DNA from: Saprospiraceae bacterium
Lineage (GTDB): Bacteria > Bacteroidota > Bacteroidia > Chitinophagales > Saprospiraceae
Length of the DNA: 64,000 bases
Direction of reading: 5' to 3'
Assembly (NCBI GenBank): GCA_028284395.1
Contig: JANQRV010000257.1
Span: 30,575 to 94,574, forward strand
Shown here: one piece after another, positions 1 to 9,733 of the stretch
How positions within the stretch are numbered: the first letter of the stretch is position 1
Layout of the letters: each line of letters starts with the position of its first letter
Notes under the pieces: generated by a model
Told to the model about the DNA's origin: nothing
Seen by the model: the letters and a program-made list of their open reading frames with translations, nothing else
Databases searched by the model: none
Translations under genes and position numbers: made by a program

Positions 1-1916
1 TTAACATTTAAATTTCTATTCAAATATTGGTTGATCGAAATAAGTTGACTTTCAACGGATTCATATCTTCTCCGGAGCCACGACGGAATTTTTTTTGAGT
101 CATTGGCCCCTTGAACAATCAGATCAGAAAGTTTACCTGCTCGTTCTTTCTCCGAAAGTGTAAAAGCCATTTCGAAATCCTCCATTAAAAATGCACACTC
201 CAAAGCAATTTCCAGGGCATCAAGACTTTCATTCACAAAGGATTGACGATGATCCTCTAATTTGTTAGTGCTTCTCAATCGATCGTTGATTTCGATATTC
301 TTGATAGCATAATATAGTGCCGAATCAAGGCGGTTATAATCGTGGTAATAAATCGAAGACATTTTCAGATAGGCCCTTGATAATTCTATCTCCAAACCCA
401 GTCTTTTAGCGGTTTTTATTGCCTCTTTGTACCATAATATAGCACGAGAAAGCTCTCCGGACAGTTGAAGGTTTTCAGCAATTGCCCTGTAGCTTCTAGG
501 GAGGGTTGATTCAAAACCTAATTTCTCTTGAATATCCTTCGCCTTATGATGGAAAATCAATGCTAAACTGTAGTTCTTTTTAGAAAAAAAGATATCTCCA
601 AGATTGTTGTAAGTCTTTGAAAGTTCAGCCCTATAGCCGTAATTTTCCTGCAATTCCATGGCCTTCTTCTGCCATTTCAGCGCTTCGTCAGTTTTACCTA
701 AATGGTAAAATACATGGCCGATTTGGCCTAAAGTCAAGGAATAAAACCACGTCTCATTTTCCAAATCTTCGAAAAGATCCAGTGCTTTTTTATGCCATGC
801 AAGTGCCTCCAAATAGTCTTTACGAAAGCCGTGCAATGTAGCGATATTATTACAGGACATAGCAAGACTAAGTTTTGCATTCAACTTCAAAGAGATTTCT
901 CTGGCTTTCTGGTACCACTTTAAAGCAGCATCAAGATTTCCTATATTGCGATAGGCCACGCCCATATTGTTGTAGATTGTAGCCAACTTGTCATCCATAT
1001 TCGATTGCTCTACTAACTCTCTGGCTTTATTGTAAAAGTCCAAGGCCTTCTCTGGTTTGCCTTTCTTTCTGTAGATTATGCCAATATTGCTGTAAGTACC
1101 GGGAAGTAAATTAATTAGTGCCAATCTTTCCTGAATATCTCTTCCAGCTTCATAAAAGGAAAGAGCCAGATCAAAATTCCCTAGAAGATCGTGGATTCCG
1201 CCCATATTGCTAAAGGAAATAGAGAGTGACGTTTTCTGATCTAGACGCTCTTCGATCTCAATTGCTTGGCCGTACCATTTTAATGCTTGCTGAAAGTCAC
1301 CAGTTATGCGGTAGAAATAGGCAAGCTCTTCGTAGCATTTAGCTAATTTATTCTCCTTCTTTTCTTTCCACGAGATATCATGTGCCAGCTGAAATAATTT
1401 CAAGGATTCCTTGTATATTTTTTCACGAATGAGTGCTTTACCAATGTTGAGCAATTCATCAATCGAGGTGGTGTCAAATTTTAGACCGAAAGGAACTCCA
1501 ACTTGGTTGAAGATGTTCAAGGCATAATCCTCTGAGAAGAAATAACCGTCCTTACTGATTACCCCTTCTTCTTTTCCCTCTTCACTCCATATCCGGACGG
1601 TACTGAGAGCTCTTCCATTTTGATAGAAGGCTTCCTTTCTTTTTTCTCCATTTTGGTGATACCAAGTACATTTTCCCTCATAGGCATTCGGATTCACCGA
1701 AACCATCTTTCCTTCAAAAAGCAATTCTCCAGTGATGTAGTAGTCCTTGACCGTTCCTACCGGTTGGCCGTGCTCGTTATAGGTGATCTTTCTAAAATAA
1801 TCTGCTCCTTCCTTAACTGCTACACTCTTCCATTCGGCATCATAATATTCAACCGTCTGTGACCAGCCAGCAGAAAAAGCAAGCAAGCAAAATGTTAGAA
1901 ATAAGTTTGTTTTCAT
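1..1916 (-). CDS. Exported TPR-CHAT family protein, N-terminal 638 residues (cut by window edge)
   Basis: The frame is open from the ATG at 1916 to base 1, so the gene continues to the left. The protein starts with a hydrophobic export signal (about residues 1-20). A MORN-like/YwqK-like block follows (about 22-110, with 'YYITGEL' and 'CTWYHQNGEK' motifs), then about nine TPR units of 40 residues with the recurring 'NNIG' or 'NNMG' core. The CHAT domain expected from its four paralogs lies beyond the window. Residue 15 is Ser, where three paralogs have a lipobox Cys, so this copy is probably cleaved by signal peptidase I. It begins 15 bp after the stop of the next paralog and is the most distal visible gene of the run. 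The presence of a CHAT domain is inferred from the paralogs, not seen. Confidence 0.88.
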   Translation of the reverse strand, partial: MKTNLFLTFCLLAFSAGWSQTVEYYDAEWKSVAVKEGADYFRKITYNEHGQPVGTVKDYYITGELLFEGKMVSVNPNAYEGKCTWYHQNGEKRKEAFYQNGRALSTVRIWSEEGKEEGVISKDGYFFSEDYALNIFNQVGVPFGLKFDTTSIDELLNIGKALIREKIYKESLKLFQLAHDISWKEKKENKLAKCYEELAYFYRITGDFQQALKWYGQAIEIEERLDQKTSLSISFSNMGGIHDLLGNFDLALSFYEAGRDIQERLALINLLPGTYSNIGIIYRKKGKPEKALDFYNKARELVEQSNMDDKLATIYNNMGVAYRNIGNLDAALKWYQKAREISLKLNAKLSLAMSCNNIATLHGFRKDYLEALAWHKKALDLFEDLENETWFYSLTLGQIGHVFYHLGKTDEALKWQKKAMELQENYGYRAELSKTYNNLGDIFFSKKNYSLALIFHHKAKDIQEKLGFESTLPRSYRAIAENLQLSGELSRAILWYKEAIKTAKRLGLEIELSRAYLKMSSIYYHDYNRLDSALYYAIKNIEINDRLRSTNKLEDHRQSFVNESLDALEIALECAFLMEDFEMAFTLSEKERAGKLSDLIVQGANDSKKIPSWLRRRYESVESQLISINQYLNRNLNV

Positions 1917-1931
1917 AATTTCTTGATTCAT

Positions 1932-4900
1932 TTAAAATTTAGACTCCCGAGCTCCAATAAACACAAACGGTGCCCAGTAATATGGATTAGCATACTCTCC
2001 AGATTCAATCATTTTCAATTGAGCGGATCGTAAAGGCGCATATTTATCCGATCCATCTTTCGCTAACTTCGAATAATAGTCTAAAAACAATTGGTTAGTC
2101 GATTCGTCAGCTACCTCCCAAAGGCTTAGAATCACAGATGGGGTGCCGGCATACATTAGCGCTCGGGTAAAACCCACCATGCCCTCTCCTCTCACCAATT
2201 TACCAAGTCCAGTTTGACAAGCTGCCAAGGTTACCAAATCCGCATTAAAGTCCAGCTCAAATATTTCATACATATTCAGACAGCCGTTCTCTTGGTCATC
2301 GGGTCGGAGTAAAATGCTGCTAAAGTCAGGTGTTTCAGTATCAATAGTCCCATGAGTAGCAAAATGCAGATATCGGTAATTAGTCATGTCCAGAGACTTA
2401 AACTCGCTTTCACTTGCCTGCTCATTGAGTAAAGTCACACCTTGATCTGACCCGAATAAGTCGCCCAGTTGATCAATTGAGGCTGCTATCGTACTCAAAT
2501 CGGCGTAGACATTGTCATTATTGGTACAATTAGAGTTTTCAAACTCAGTAATGCCTAGTCCAAAGAAGTTCTTAGTTGGCAATTCTTTTTCATGCTCCTT
2601 TGTTCTTTCATAATATAGCACAGTAGCCGACGGATAGTAAGAAATAGTGTAATCGTGAATCAAGTAATTGTACTCCTCGTAAGCTTTTTGCTCCACGTCG
2701 TTAATGAGCAATTCAAACGGCAAATAATTAAGAAAACCATCTGGAACTATAATGACTTTCTTGTCTTTGAGAAGACCAGTGGAATCCAATGGTGACCAAA
2801 TTTTTTGATAGAGTTCACTTGATAATTCAAAGAACTGCTCATCAACACCACTTTGCAATATCACATCTTGTCTCTGAATGGCTAGCTTTTGGCCAGGCAC
2901 CAAATTATTCCGATAATTTTCCACTAAAAGCCTTAAACTATTAGAAGATCCAAGGTCAATCATTTTCATCAAGGAGGAAGTGATTAGTAATGCAAAAGTC
3001 TTTTTTTTACCAGAAAAGTAACTAACCACTACTTCATTTTGTCGCAAAATAGATTTTAACTGTTCGAGATCGATGTTATCGGAGTACGTGAGCCCACAAT
3101 AATCAGTAGAAATCAACTTAATTTGATCCCTTGCTTCTTGCCAAAGCATATACAAGCTGTCCCTTTGAGCTGTAAGGTTTCTTCGCAATTCGACCACAAT
3201 ATCTTTTGACAATTTCATCTCTAATGCACTAATACGATCTTTCAGAGAACGCTCTGTTACTAATTGGTATGCGGGAATATCTTTTGCAACGATTCCTTTT
3301 TGGAATAATAGATCCGATAAACTCCGAGCTTTCGATTTTTCAGAAATTTTGAAAGCAAGCGGAAGTCTTTGTAGCTGAAATGCACTTTCCAAACCGATTT
3401 CAATCGCATTTAATGCCTTCAAAACAAACAACTGTCTGTTCCTTTCTCCTGCGTTAAATTCTCGTAAATTCTCACCTAGATCAATACTTTTTTGTGCATA
3501 ATGAAGTGCTGAATCTGACCGCGAGATCTTGTGAAATGTTGAAGCCATGTTGCTGTAAGAACTAACCAAATAAAGGCGGTCCTGTATGAACTCAAAAAAT
3601 TGATTAGCCGCCGTGTATAGATCTAAAGCTTGTTCATAGTTGCCAAGAGTATCATAGACAACTGCCATATTGTTATACGATACAGCAAGGCTATGCTTCA
3701 ACTTCAGACTATCACAAAGTACTTTCGCCTTCTTAAAGGAGCTCAAAGCTTCTTCATAATTCCCTTTAGAAAAATGACAAAATCCGATATTGTTATAAGA
3801 TTGAGTCAAACCAATCCGTAGTCCCAAACTTTCTCTAATATCTCTTGCCTTGCCATACCAATAAATTGCCAGTTCAAAATCCTCCTGTAAATTATATACC
3901 ACCGCAATATTATCTAAGTTTTGGGCCAGTTCGACTTTCATCCCGGCCCCCTCAATTATACCCTTTGCTTTCTCCAACCAATTCATTGCTTCTTCGAAAT
4001 CGCTTTGCGTTATCTTGAGTAATCCAATATTGTTATAGGAATAGGCAAGGAATATCTGCAGCCCAAGTCTTTCCTCAATTGCCATTGCTTTTTTATGCCA
4101 ATTTAATGCCATATCATACTTCCCCTGCATACGACAGATTTCAGCCATGTTATTAAATGTTATCACAAGATCTAGCTCTGCCCCTAGACTATCTCTAATA
4201 TTCAAAGCTTCTTTATGCCACCGGACTGCATCTTCATATCTACCCTGAGCCCGATAGACCTCGGCTATATTATTGTAGGTTGTTGCCAAAGGTGACAATA
4301 ATCCAGTTCTTTCTCTGACATGTCTGGCCTTATGATGCCAAGACAATGCCTCATCATATTGGCCTACCATGACATAAACTTCTGCGATTGCATTGAAGCT
4401 GAAAGAAACATCTATTTCTAGGCCCAGTTTTTCCCGAATTTCCTTTCCTTTGAAGAGTAAATCTAAGGCTTTCCTAAACTCTCCCTTTGATTTATAGACT
4501 CCTGCAATATTGTCGTAAGAAATGGCAATTGGGACTTCCAATTTCAAACGTTTCCGAACCTGAAGAGACCTTTCAAACCAATCAAGGGCAACATCTTGAT
4601 TACCACGTGCTCCATAAATTTCACCTAAGTTATCAAACGAAGTCGCAAGGTCTACCTCCGACCCTAAACGTTCTTTAATCAACAGTCCCTTTCTATACCA
4701 GCTTAATGCTTCATCAAATCTACCGCTTGCACTGCAAGCCCCACCAATATCGTCGTACGAATAAGCCAGTTCGACTTCTTGGCCCAATCGCTTGCGGATT
4801 TCTGTGGCTTTTTGATACCATTTCAGAGCTTCCTCGTACCAGCCTTGGGAGTGGTGGGCCTGTCCAATATTGCTATAGGTTTGGGCCAAACCTGAATCAT

Positions 4901-6182
4901 GATTCATTCTTTTACAGAGTCTCTCAGCTTTGTAGTGCCAGTGTAAAGCCTGTTCAACAAGGCCTTGAGATTTATAAACAACACCAAAATTATTGTAAAT
5001 GCTTACCAGCTGCTGTTCATTACCTAATCTTTGAAAAATCACCATAGATTTATTGTTCCAGATTAGCGACTGTGCAAGTCTGCCTTGAGTCTGATAAATC
5101 GCGCCGATATTTTTATACGTAGAGGCCAGGGCATCATCAGGCCCAAAGATTTCCCTGATTGTCGTTGCTTTATTGTACCACTTTAATGCTTCATCATGAT
5201 TTCCCCTTTGTGCACAGATAAACCCAATATTGTGGTAAGACTCAGCTAAACCTGTCTCCAGACCAAGCCATTCGCGAATTTCGAGAGCTTTGGTGTGCCA
5301 TTTCATAGCTTGATCAAAATTTCCCTGATATCCATATACCATACCAATATTATTATAGCCCGTGGCCAATTCCGCCTTCCAGCCCAACTCTTCCAGAAGA
5401 TCCTTGGTCTTCATATGCCAAATTAAAGCCTCATTATAGATTCCTTGGTCTAGGTAAAACCAACCAATTTTATTAGAAGCAGAAACCTGTTCCTTCTTGT
5501 CTCCTGCTTCCAAGAGAAGGCTATAGCCTTCTTTAAACCAAGCAACTGCTTCATCATTTAAGTTTGCAGCATTAAGCAACAATCCGATCTGAGAATAAAT
5601 TATACCCAAAAACCTCAGTTTATCTGCCGTCAATAAAGACAGATCATGAGCAAGGAGAAAAGAGAAAAGTCCTTGCCAATGTAGCCCATTATCTTTATAG
5701 GATTGACCAAGGTCAATGAAATAAAAAACAGAGTTCGAGTCTACTATTCCTTCATCTATCAGAAGGCCATCTAATTTTTTCACTTCTTTTGCCAAAAAGC
5801 CTTCAGTAAAGTAGGGTACCTCATTGTCTGCCTTGGTCTCATTACGTTTATTCTTAAATGTCGGCTTCTCTTGTAAAATTCCATTTTTGAATATTCCATA
5901 AAAGCTCCTTTTTCCGGTATCATTGAACCAACTACATTCTCCATCAAGCACATCAGGATTCACTGAACACAATGAACCTTCAAACTCCAATACTCCATCC
6001 GTTGAAAAATCCCGAACCTTACCCACAGGCTTGCCATACGCATCATAAGTAATCTCTCGATAGTACGCTGCCATTTCTTCGGAATCTAATCGATTCCAAT
6101 TCGTATCGTAGTATTCAGTAATTTGAGCCATTAAAGGACAAGCTACTACCAACCAAATGCCAACAAGTTGGAATATTCGCAT
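1932..6182 (-). CDS. Large exported TPR-CHAT protein (1416 aa)
   Basis: This is the longest paralog. It has an N-terminal signal with a possible lipobox (VVAC, Cys15), a MORN-like block (about 25-110), about 17 TPR units of 40 residues, a helical linker and a C-terminal CHAT domain (PF12770 type, about 1060-1416). The putative CHAT dyad is intact: His in 'FATHG' (about 1277) and Cys in 'AACQTG' (about 1322). CHAT domains are caspase-related cysteine proteases, so a regulated protease is the family expectation; the substrate is unknown. It has no type IX sorting domain, so periplasmic or membrane-anchored location is inferred. The last 350 residues closely resemble those of the paralog at 12803-16333. 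A 107-bp gap separates it from the upstream paralog, the widest gap in the run, so an internal promoter is possible. Confidence 0.93.
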   Translation of the reverse strand: MRIFQLVGIWLVVACPLMAQITEYYDTNWNRLDSEEMAAYYREITYDAYGKPVGKVRDFSTDGVLEFEGSLCSVNPDVLDGECSWFNDTGKRSFYGIFKNGILQEKPTFKNKRNETKADNEVPYFTEGFLAKEVKKLDGLLIDEGIVDSNSVFYFIDLGQSYKDNGLHWQGLFSFLLAHDLSLLTADKLRFLGIIYSQIGLLLNAANLNDEAVAWFKEGYSLLLEAGDKKEQVSASNKIGWFYLDQGIYNEALIWHMKTKDLLEELGWKAELATGYNNIGMVYGYQGNFDQAMKWHTKALEIREWLGLETGLAESYHNIGFICAQRGNHDEALKWYNKATTIREIFGPDDALASTYKNIGAIYQTQGRLAQSLIWNNKSMVIFQRLGNEQQLVSIYNNFGVVYKSQGLVEQALHWHYKAERLCKRMNHDSGLAQTYSNIGQAHHSQGWYEEALKWYQKATEIRKRLGQEVELAYSYDDIGGACSASGRFDEALSWYRKGLLIKERLGSEVDLATSFDNLGEIYGARGNQDVALDWFERSLQVRKRLKLEVPIAISYDNIAGVYKSKGEFRKALDLLFKGKEIREKLGLEIDVSFSFNAIAEVYVMVGQYDEALSWHHKARHVRERTGLLSPLATTYNNIAEVYRAQGRYEDAVRWHKEALNIRDSLGAELDLVITFNNMAEICRMQGKYDMALNWHKKAMAIEERLGLQIFLAYSYNNIGLLKITQSDFEEAMNWLEKAKGIIEGAGMKVELAQNLDNIAVVYNLQEDFELAIYWYGKARDIRESLGLRIGLTQSYNNIGFCHFSKGNYEEALSSFKKAKVLCDSLKLKHSLAVSYNNMAVVYDTLGNYEQALDLYTAANQFFEFIQDRLYLVSSYSNMASTFHKISRSDSALHYAQKSIDLGENLREFNAGERNRQLFVLKALNAIEIGLESAFQLQRLPLAFKISEKSKARSLSDLLFQKGIVAKDIPAYQLVTERSLKDRISALEMKLSKDIVVELRRNLTAQRDSLYMLWQEARDQIKLISTDYCGLTYSDNIDLEQLKSILRQNEVVVSYFSGKKKTFALLITSSLMKMIDLGSSNSLRLLVENYRNNLVPGQKLAIQRQDVILQSGVDEQFFELSSELYQKIWSPLDSTGLLKDKKVIIVPDGFLNYLPFELLINDVEQKAYEEYNYLIHDYTISYYPSATVLYYERTKEHEKELPTKNFFGLGITEFENSNCTNNDNVYADLSTIAASIDQLGDLFGSDQGVTLLNEQASESEFKSLDMTNYRYLHFATHGTIDTETPDFSSILLRPDDQENGCLNMYEIFELDFNADLVTLAACQTGLGKLVRGEGMVGFTRALMYAGTPSVILSLWEVADESTNQLFLDYYSKLAKDGSDKYAPLRSAQLKMIESGEYANPYYWAPFVFIGARESKF

Positions 6183-6289
6183 AGCGTTTCAAGTTTTACT
6201 TAAATCGAGACAACATCAATAAGCTAGTTTTTCTTGATCGATGCAATACTCACATTGTAGTATAGAATCTATAAGAACGAAAATTTTTC

Positions 6290-9200
6290 CTATCGATTTG
6301 GCCATTTGGAGTCCCGAGTCCCAATAAACACAAATGGGGCCCAGTAATAAGGATTAGAATACTCTCCAGATTTGATCATACCCAGCTGTGTGGCACGCAA
6401 AGGCGCATATTTATCCGATCCATCTTTCGCCAACTTCAAATAATAGTCCAAAAACAATTGATTCGTCGATTCATCAGTGACTTCCCAAAGGCTTAATATT
6501 ACGGAGGGGGTACCAGCATACATCAATGCTCGGGTGAAACCCACCATACCTTCCCCATGCACCAATTTCCCAATACCAGTTTGACAGGCAGCAAGCGTCA
6601 CCAAATCTGCATTGAAATTTAGGTCAAATATTTCGTACATGTTGAGACAACCATCTTCCTGGTCATCTGGTTGGAGTAGGATGCTACTAAAATCTGGTGT
6701 TTCTGTATTGATCACACCATGGGTAGCAAAGTGTAGGTAGCGGTAATTAACCAAATCTAAGGACTTAAAGGCACCTTCAGTGACTTGCTCATCCAAAATC
6801 GCTGCGCTTAAGTTCGATGAAAACAAGTCCCTCAAACGATTTATCGAAGCTGCAATCGAACTCAAATTACTGTAGGCATTGCCATCAATTGTACAATTAA
6901 TGTCTGTAAATTGTGAAACTCCCAACCCGAAAAAATCTTTAGGAGGGGGCTCAACCTGTTTTTCTTTTGTTCTTTCAGAATAAAGCAATGTTGCTGAGGG
7001 GTAGTATGAAATTGGATGATCCTGGACCAAATAGTAATAATTCTGATAATCCTTTTGCACGTTATCCTTAATGAGCAATTCAAAAGGGAGGTAATTGAGA
7101 AAGCCATCAGGAATCAGGACTATCTTTTTGTTCAGGAGAAGATCACTAGAATCAAATGGCAACCAGAGTTTCTTATAAAAATCATGAGACAATTTAAAGA
7201 ATTGTTCGTCTAGGAGACCTTGAGTAAGAGGATCATTTCTTTTAATGGTCAACTTTTGTTTTGGAATGAATTCGCTTTGAAACTGATCAATCAATCGCTT
7301 CAAACTATCTGAGGGACCTAAATCAATCATTTCTAAAGCGGAAGATGTGATTAAGAAGACAAAAGTATTTACCGTGCCCACAAAATAGCTCACCAAAACT
7401 TCATCCTTACTTAACACAGATTGCAAGTGGTCGGCCTGAACGGTAGTCTCATAGATCAAGTTTGAATATTCTGGTGCAACAGTTCGTATTTGTGCTTGTA
7501 GTTCCTGCCAATTCTGGAATAGAACTTTTCTTTGTTTACGCAATCTACTTCGTTTTTCAGAAACAAGGTCGGTTGCCAATTCTTTTTCAATTGCTTGTAT
7601 CCGATTCAATATAACACGGGTTGGCACAAGCAAGGAATCCGGTAAAGGTACAGTTTCATGAAGTCCCTTTTCAGATAGAATATCACTAAGTCCCCGTGCT
7701 TTTCCTTTCTCAGATATGGCGAAAGCCGGAGTCACCTTTCCAATCGAAAAGGCACTTGTTATTCCCAATTCGATAGCACTCATACTTTTGCTAACAAATA
7801 GCTGCCTATCTGTATGGCTCGCATTCGCCTCGCGAATCTGTTCGTTCAGGTGAATGCTCTTTTGAGCATAAAGGAGAGCAGAATCCATCTCTTGAACTAA
7901 CCAAAACGAACTAGAAAGGTTATAGTAACTTGTTGTTAGATCCCTCTCTAACTCCAATTTTTCCTGGATTTCTCTTGCTCTATGAAGAAACTCAAGAGAT
8001 TCTCTAAAATATCCAGCAGACTGGTAAGTTAAACCAATATTATTGTAGGAACTGGCGAGGCCATTTTCTAAGTGGTGCTTTTCTTCAATAGATCGTGCTT
8101 TATTAAACCAGTCAAGAGCTTCCAAATAATCCTTTTGTGCTCGATGTACCAAACCTATATTGTTATAAGAGATAATTACCAAAGACCGCAGGCCATATTT
8201 CTCTCGAAGATCTTTAGATTTATGATACCAGACTAAGGCTTCTTCATATTTTCCTTGTTGGTAATAGACTCCGCCAATGTGGTTATAGGTATATGCTAGA
8301 TCCAATTCTAGGCCTAATCTTTCTCTGATCTCTTTAGCTTTATAATACCAGACTAAGGCTTCTTCAAATTCCGTCCGAAATGCAAATATTCCCCCTATGT
8401 TATTATATGAACCGGAAAGGTCCACTTCTAAGCCCAATCGTTCTCTAATTTCAGTTGCCTGTTGATGCCATTTCAGAGCTTCACTAAGATCACCCTTAGA
8501 CTCGTGGACTGTAGCAATATTGTTATAAGATTTTGCTAATTCACGTTGAAAGTTAAGTAGCTCTGCTTTTTCCTTCGCTTTATGATACCATACTAAAGCC
8601 TGGTCATAAATCCCTTGCGCTTGATAGGCTGTGCCGATTTTATTATAGGACCTGACAAGATGGCCTTTCAGGTCTAATTTTTCTCCAATGGCTCTTGCCT
8701 GGTTATACCAACTTCGTGCTCTAGGATAGTCTCCCATGGAGAAATACACTTCTCCAATATTGTTGTAAGAACTGGCAAGTAACTTTTCCAATCTTTTCTT
8801 AACCCTTATTTCAATGGCTAGTTGATGCAAGCTTATTGCCTCTTCAAATTTGCCCTGTAATCGCTTTAGCTCCCCAATGTTATTGTATGAGTTCGCACAA
8901 GCTGCTTCTAGCTCCAAGCTCTCCCTAATTTGCCTTGACTTATTGTACCAATTAAGAGCTTCCTCATATTTTCCTGTATTGTGATAAACTCCTCCAATGC
9001 TGTTGTATGAATCTGCCAAATACGCTTTGGCTTCATACCTCTCCTGGATTTTAGCAGCCTTGAGATACCAAGTCAATGCCTCTTGGTATTTGCTTTCTGC
9101 ATCAAATGTGCGTCCAATATATCCTAGTGATAGAGTCATTGAGAGACTATCACCGAGTATATTTGATAAATCATATGTAATTTTTGAAATGTGCTTTGCC

Positions 9201-9715
9201 CAATAATAATCTCGGTTTTCGTACGCAAGTCCTCCAATTCCAAGAAGAAAGTTTCTAGTCGTCGAATCAAAAGCCAAATCCTGACTTAATGACTGCTCCA
9301 TTTCTTCAAGAAAACTTGAGAGATAGGATCGTGAAAAGAAAAGTCCACTTACATCAAATACCCCCTCTTCTTTTCCTGCTTCGCTCCAAGTTCTAATTGT
9401 ACTTGTTGCCCTGCCACGTTCGTAGGTTATCTGCTGGCGTTTATGTCCATTCTGGTAATACCAGGTACAAACACCATCGAAGACATGAGGATCTACGGAA
9501 AGCAGCCTCCCTTCGAACTGTAATTCACCAGTGATAAAATAGTCCCGCACTTTACTTGTAGGCCTGCCATTGGTGTCATAAGTGATTTCGCGGTAATATG
9601 CTGCATTTTCCCCTGAGTCCACTTTTTTCCAATCGGCATCGAAATATTCAATGGTTTGAGTTTTCATGGAGCAAGAAGCAAGCAAACACAATGTTAGGAT
9701 AAGATTTGATTTCAT
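6290..9715 (-). CDS. TPR-CHAT lipoprotein-like protein (1141 aa)
   Basis: The export signal ends in a clear lipobox (LASC, Cys15, Ser at +2), which predicts a lipid-anchored protein. A MORN-like block (about 22-110) and about eleven 40-residue TPRs with 'YNNIG' cores follow. After a helical linker with 'SEKGKARGLSDIL' comes the CHAT domain with His about 999 ('FATHG') and Cys about 1044 ('AACQTG'). The gene lies 18 bp downstream of the paralog at 9734-12790 and on the same strand, so co-transcription is likely. The TPR array is the presumed sensor or partner-binding surface. The C-terminus carries three extra residues (PNR) relative to the paralogs. Function beyond 'exported caspase-like protease' cannot be stated. 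Confidence 0.92.
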   Translation of the reverse strand: MKSNLILTLCLLASCSMKTQTIEYFDADWKKVDSGENAAYYREITYDTNGRPTSKVRDYFITGELQFEGRLLSVDPHVFDGVCTWYYQNGHKRQQITYERGRATSTIRTWSEAGKEEGVFDVSGLFFSRSYLSSFLEEMEQSLSQDLAFDSTTRNFLLGIGGLAYENRDYYWAKHISKITYDLSNILGDSLSMTLSLGYIGRTFDAESKYQEALTWYLKAAKIQERYEAKAYLADSYNSIGGVYHNTGKYEEALNWYNKSRQIRESLELEAACANSYNNIGELKRLQGKFEEAISLHQLAIEIRVKKRLEKLLASSYNNIGEVYFSMGDYPRARSWYNQARAIGEKLDLKGHLVRSYNKIGTAYQAQGIYDQALVWYHKAKEKAELLNFQRELAKSYNNIATVHESKGDLSEALKWHQQATEIRERLGLEVDLSGSYNNIGGIFAFRTEFEEALVWYYKAKEIRERLGLELDLAYTYNHIGGVYYQQGKYEEALVWYHKSKDLREKYGLRSLVIISYNNIGLVHRAQKDYLEALDWFNKARSIEEKHHLENGLASSYNNIGLTYQSAGYFRESLEFLHRAREIQEKLELERDLTTSYYNLSSSFWLVQEMDSALLYAQKSIHLNEQIREANASHTDRQLFVSKSMSAIELGITSAFSIGKVTPAFAISEKGKARGLSDILSEKGLHETVPLPDSLLVPTRVILNRIQAIEKELATDLVSEKRSRLRKQRKVLFQNWQELQAQIRTVAPEYSNLIYETTVQADHLQSVLSKDEVLVSYFVGTVNTFVFLITSSALEMIDLGPSDSLKRLIDQFQSEFIPKQKLTIKRNDPLTQGLLDEQFFKLSHDFYKKLWLPFDSSDLLLNKKIVLIPDGFLNYLPFELLIKDNVQKDYQNYYYLVQDHPISYYPSATLLYSERTKEKQVEPPPKDFFGLGVSQFTDINCTIDGNAYSNLSSIAASINRLRDLFSSNLSAAILDEQVTEGAFKSLDLVNYRYLHFATHGVINTETPDFSSILLQPDDQEDGCLNMYEIFDLNFNADLVTLAACQTGIGKLVHGEGMVGFTRALMYAGTPSVILSLWEVTDESTNQLFLDYYLKLAKDGSDKYAPLRATQLGMIKSGEYSNPYYWAPFVFIGTRDSKWPNR

Positions 9716-9733
9716 AAATTGCTTTGAAGTAAT

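Noticed and set aside
3630..5047. Plus-strand open frames within the TPR-CHAT gene
   Set aside because: They are antisense frames created by the 120-bp repeat periodicity and have no family character of their own.
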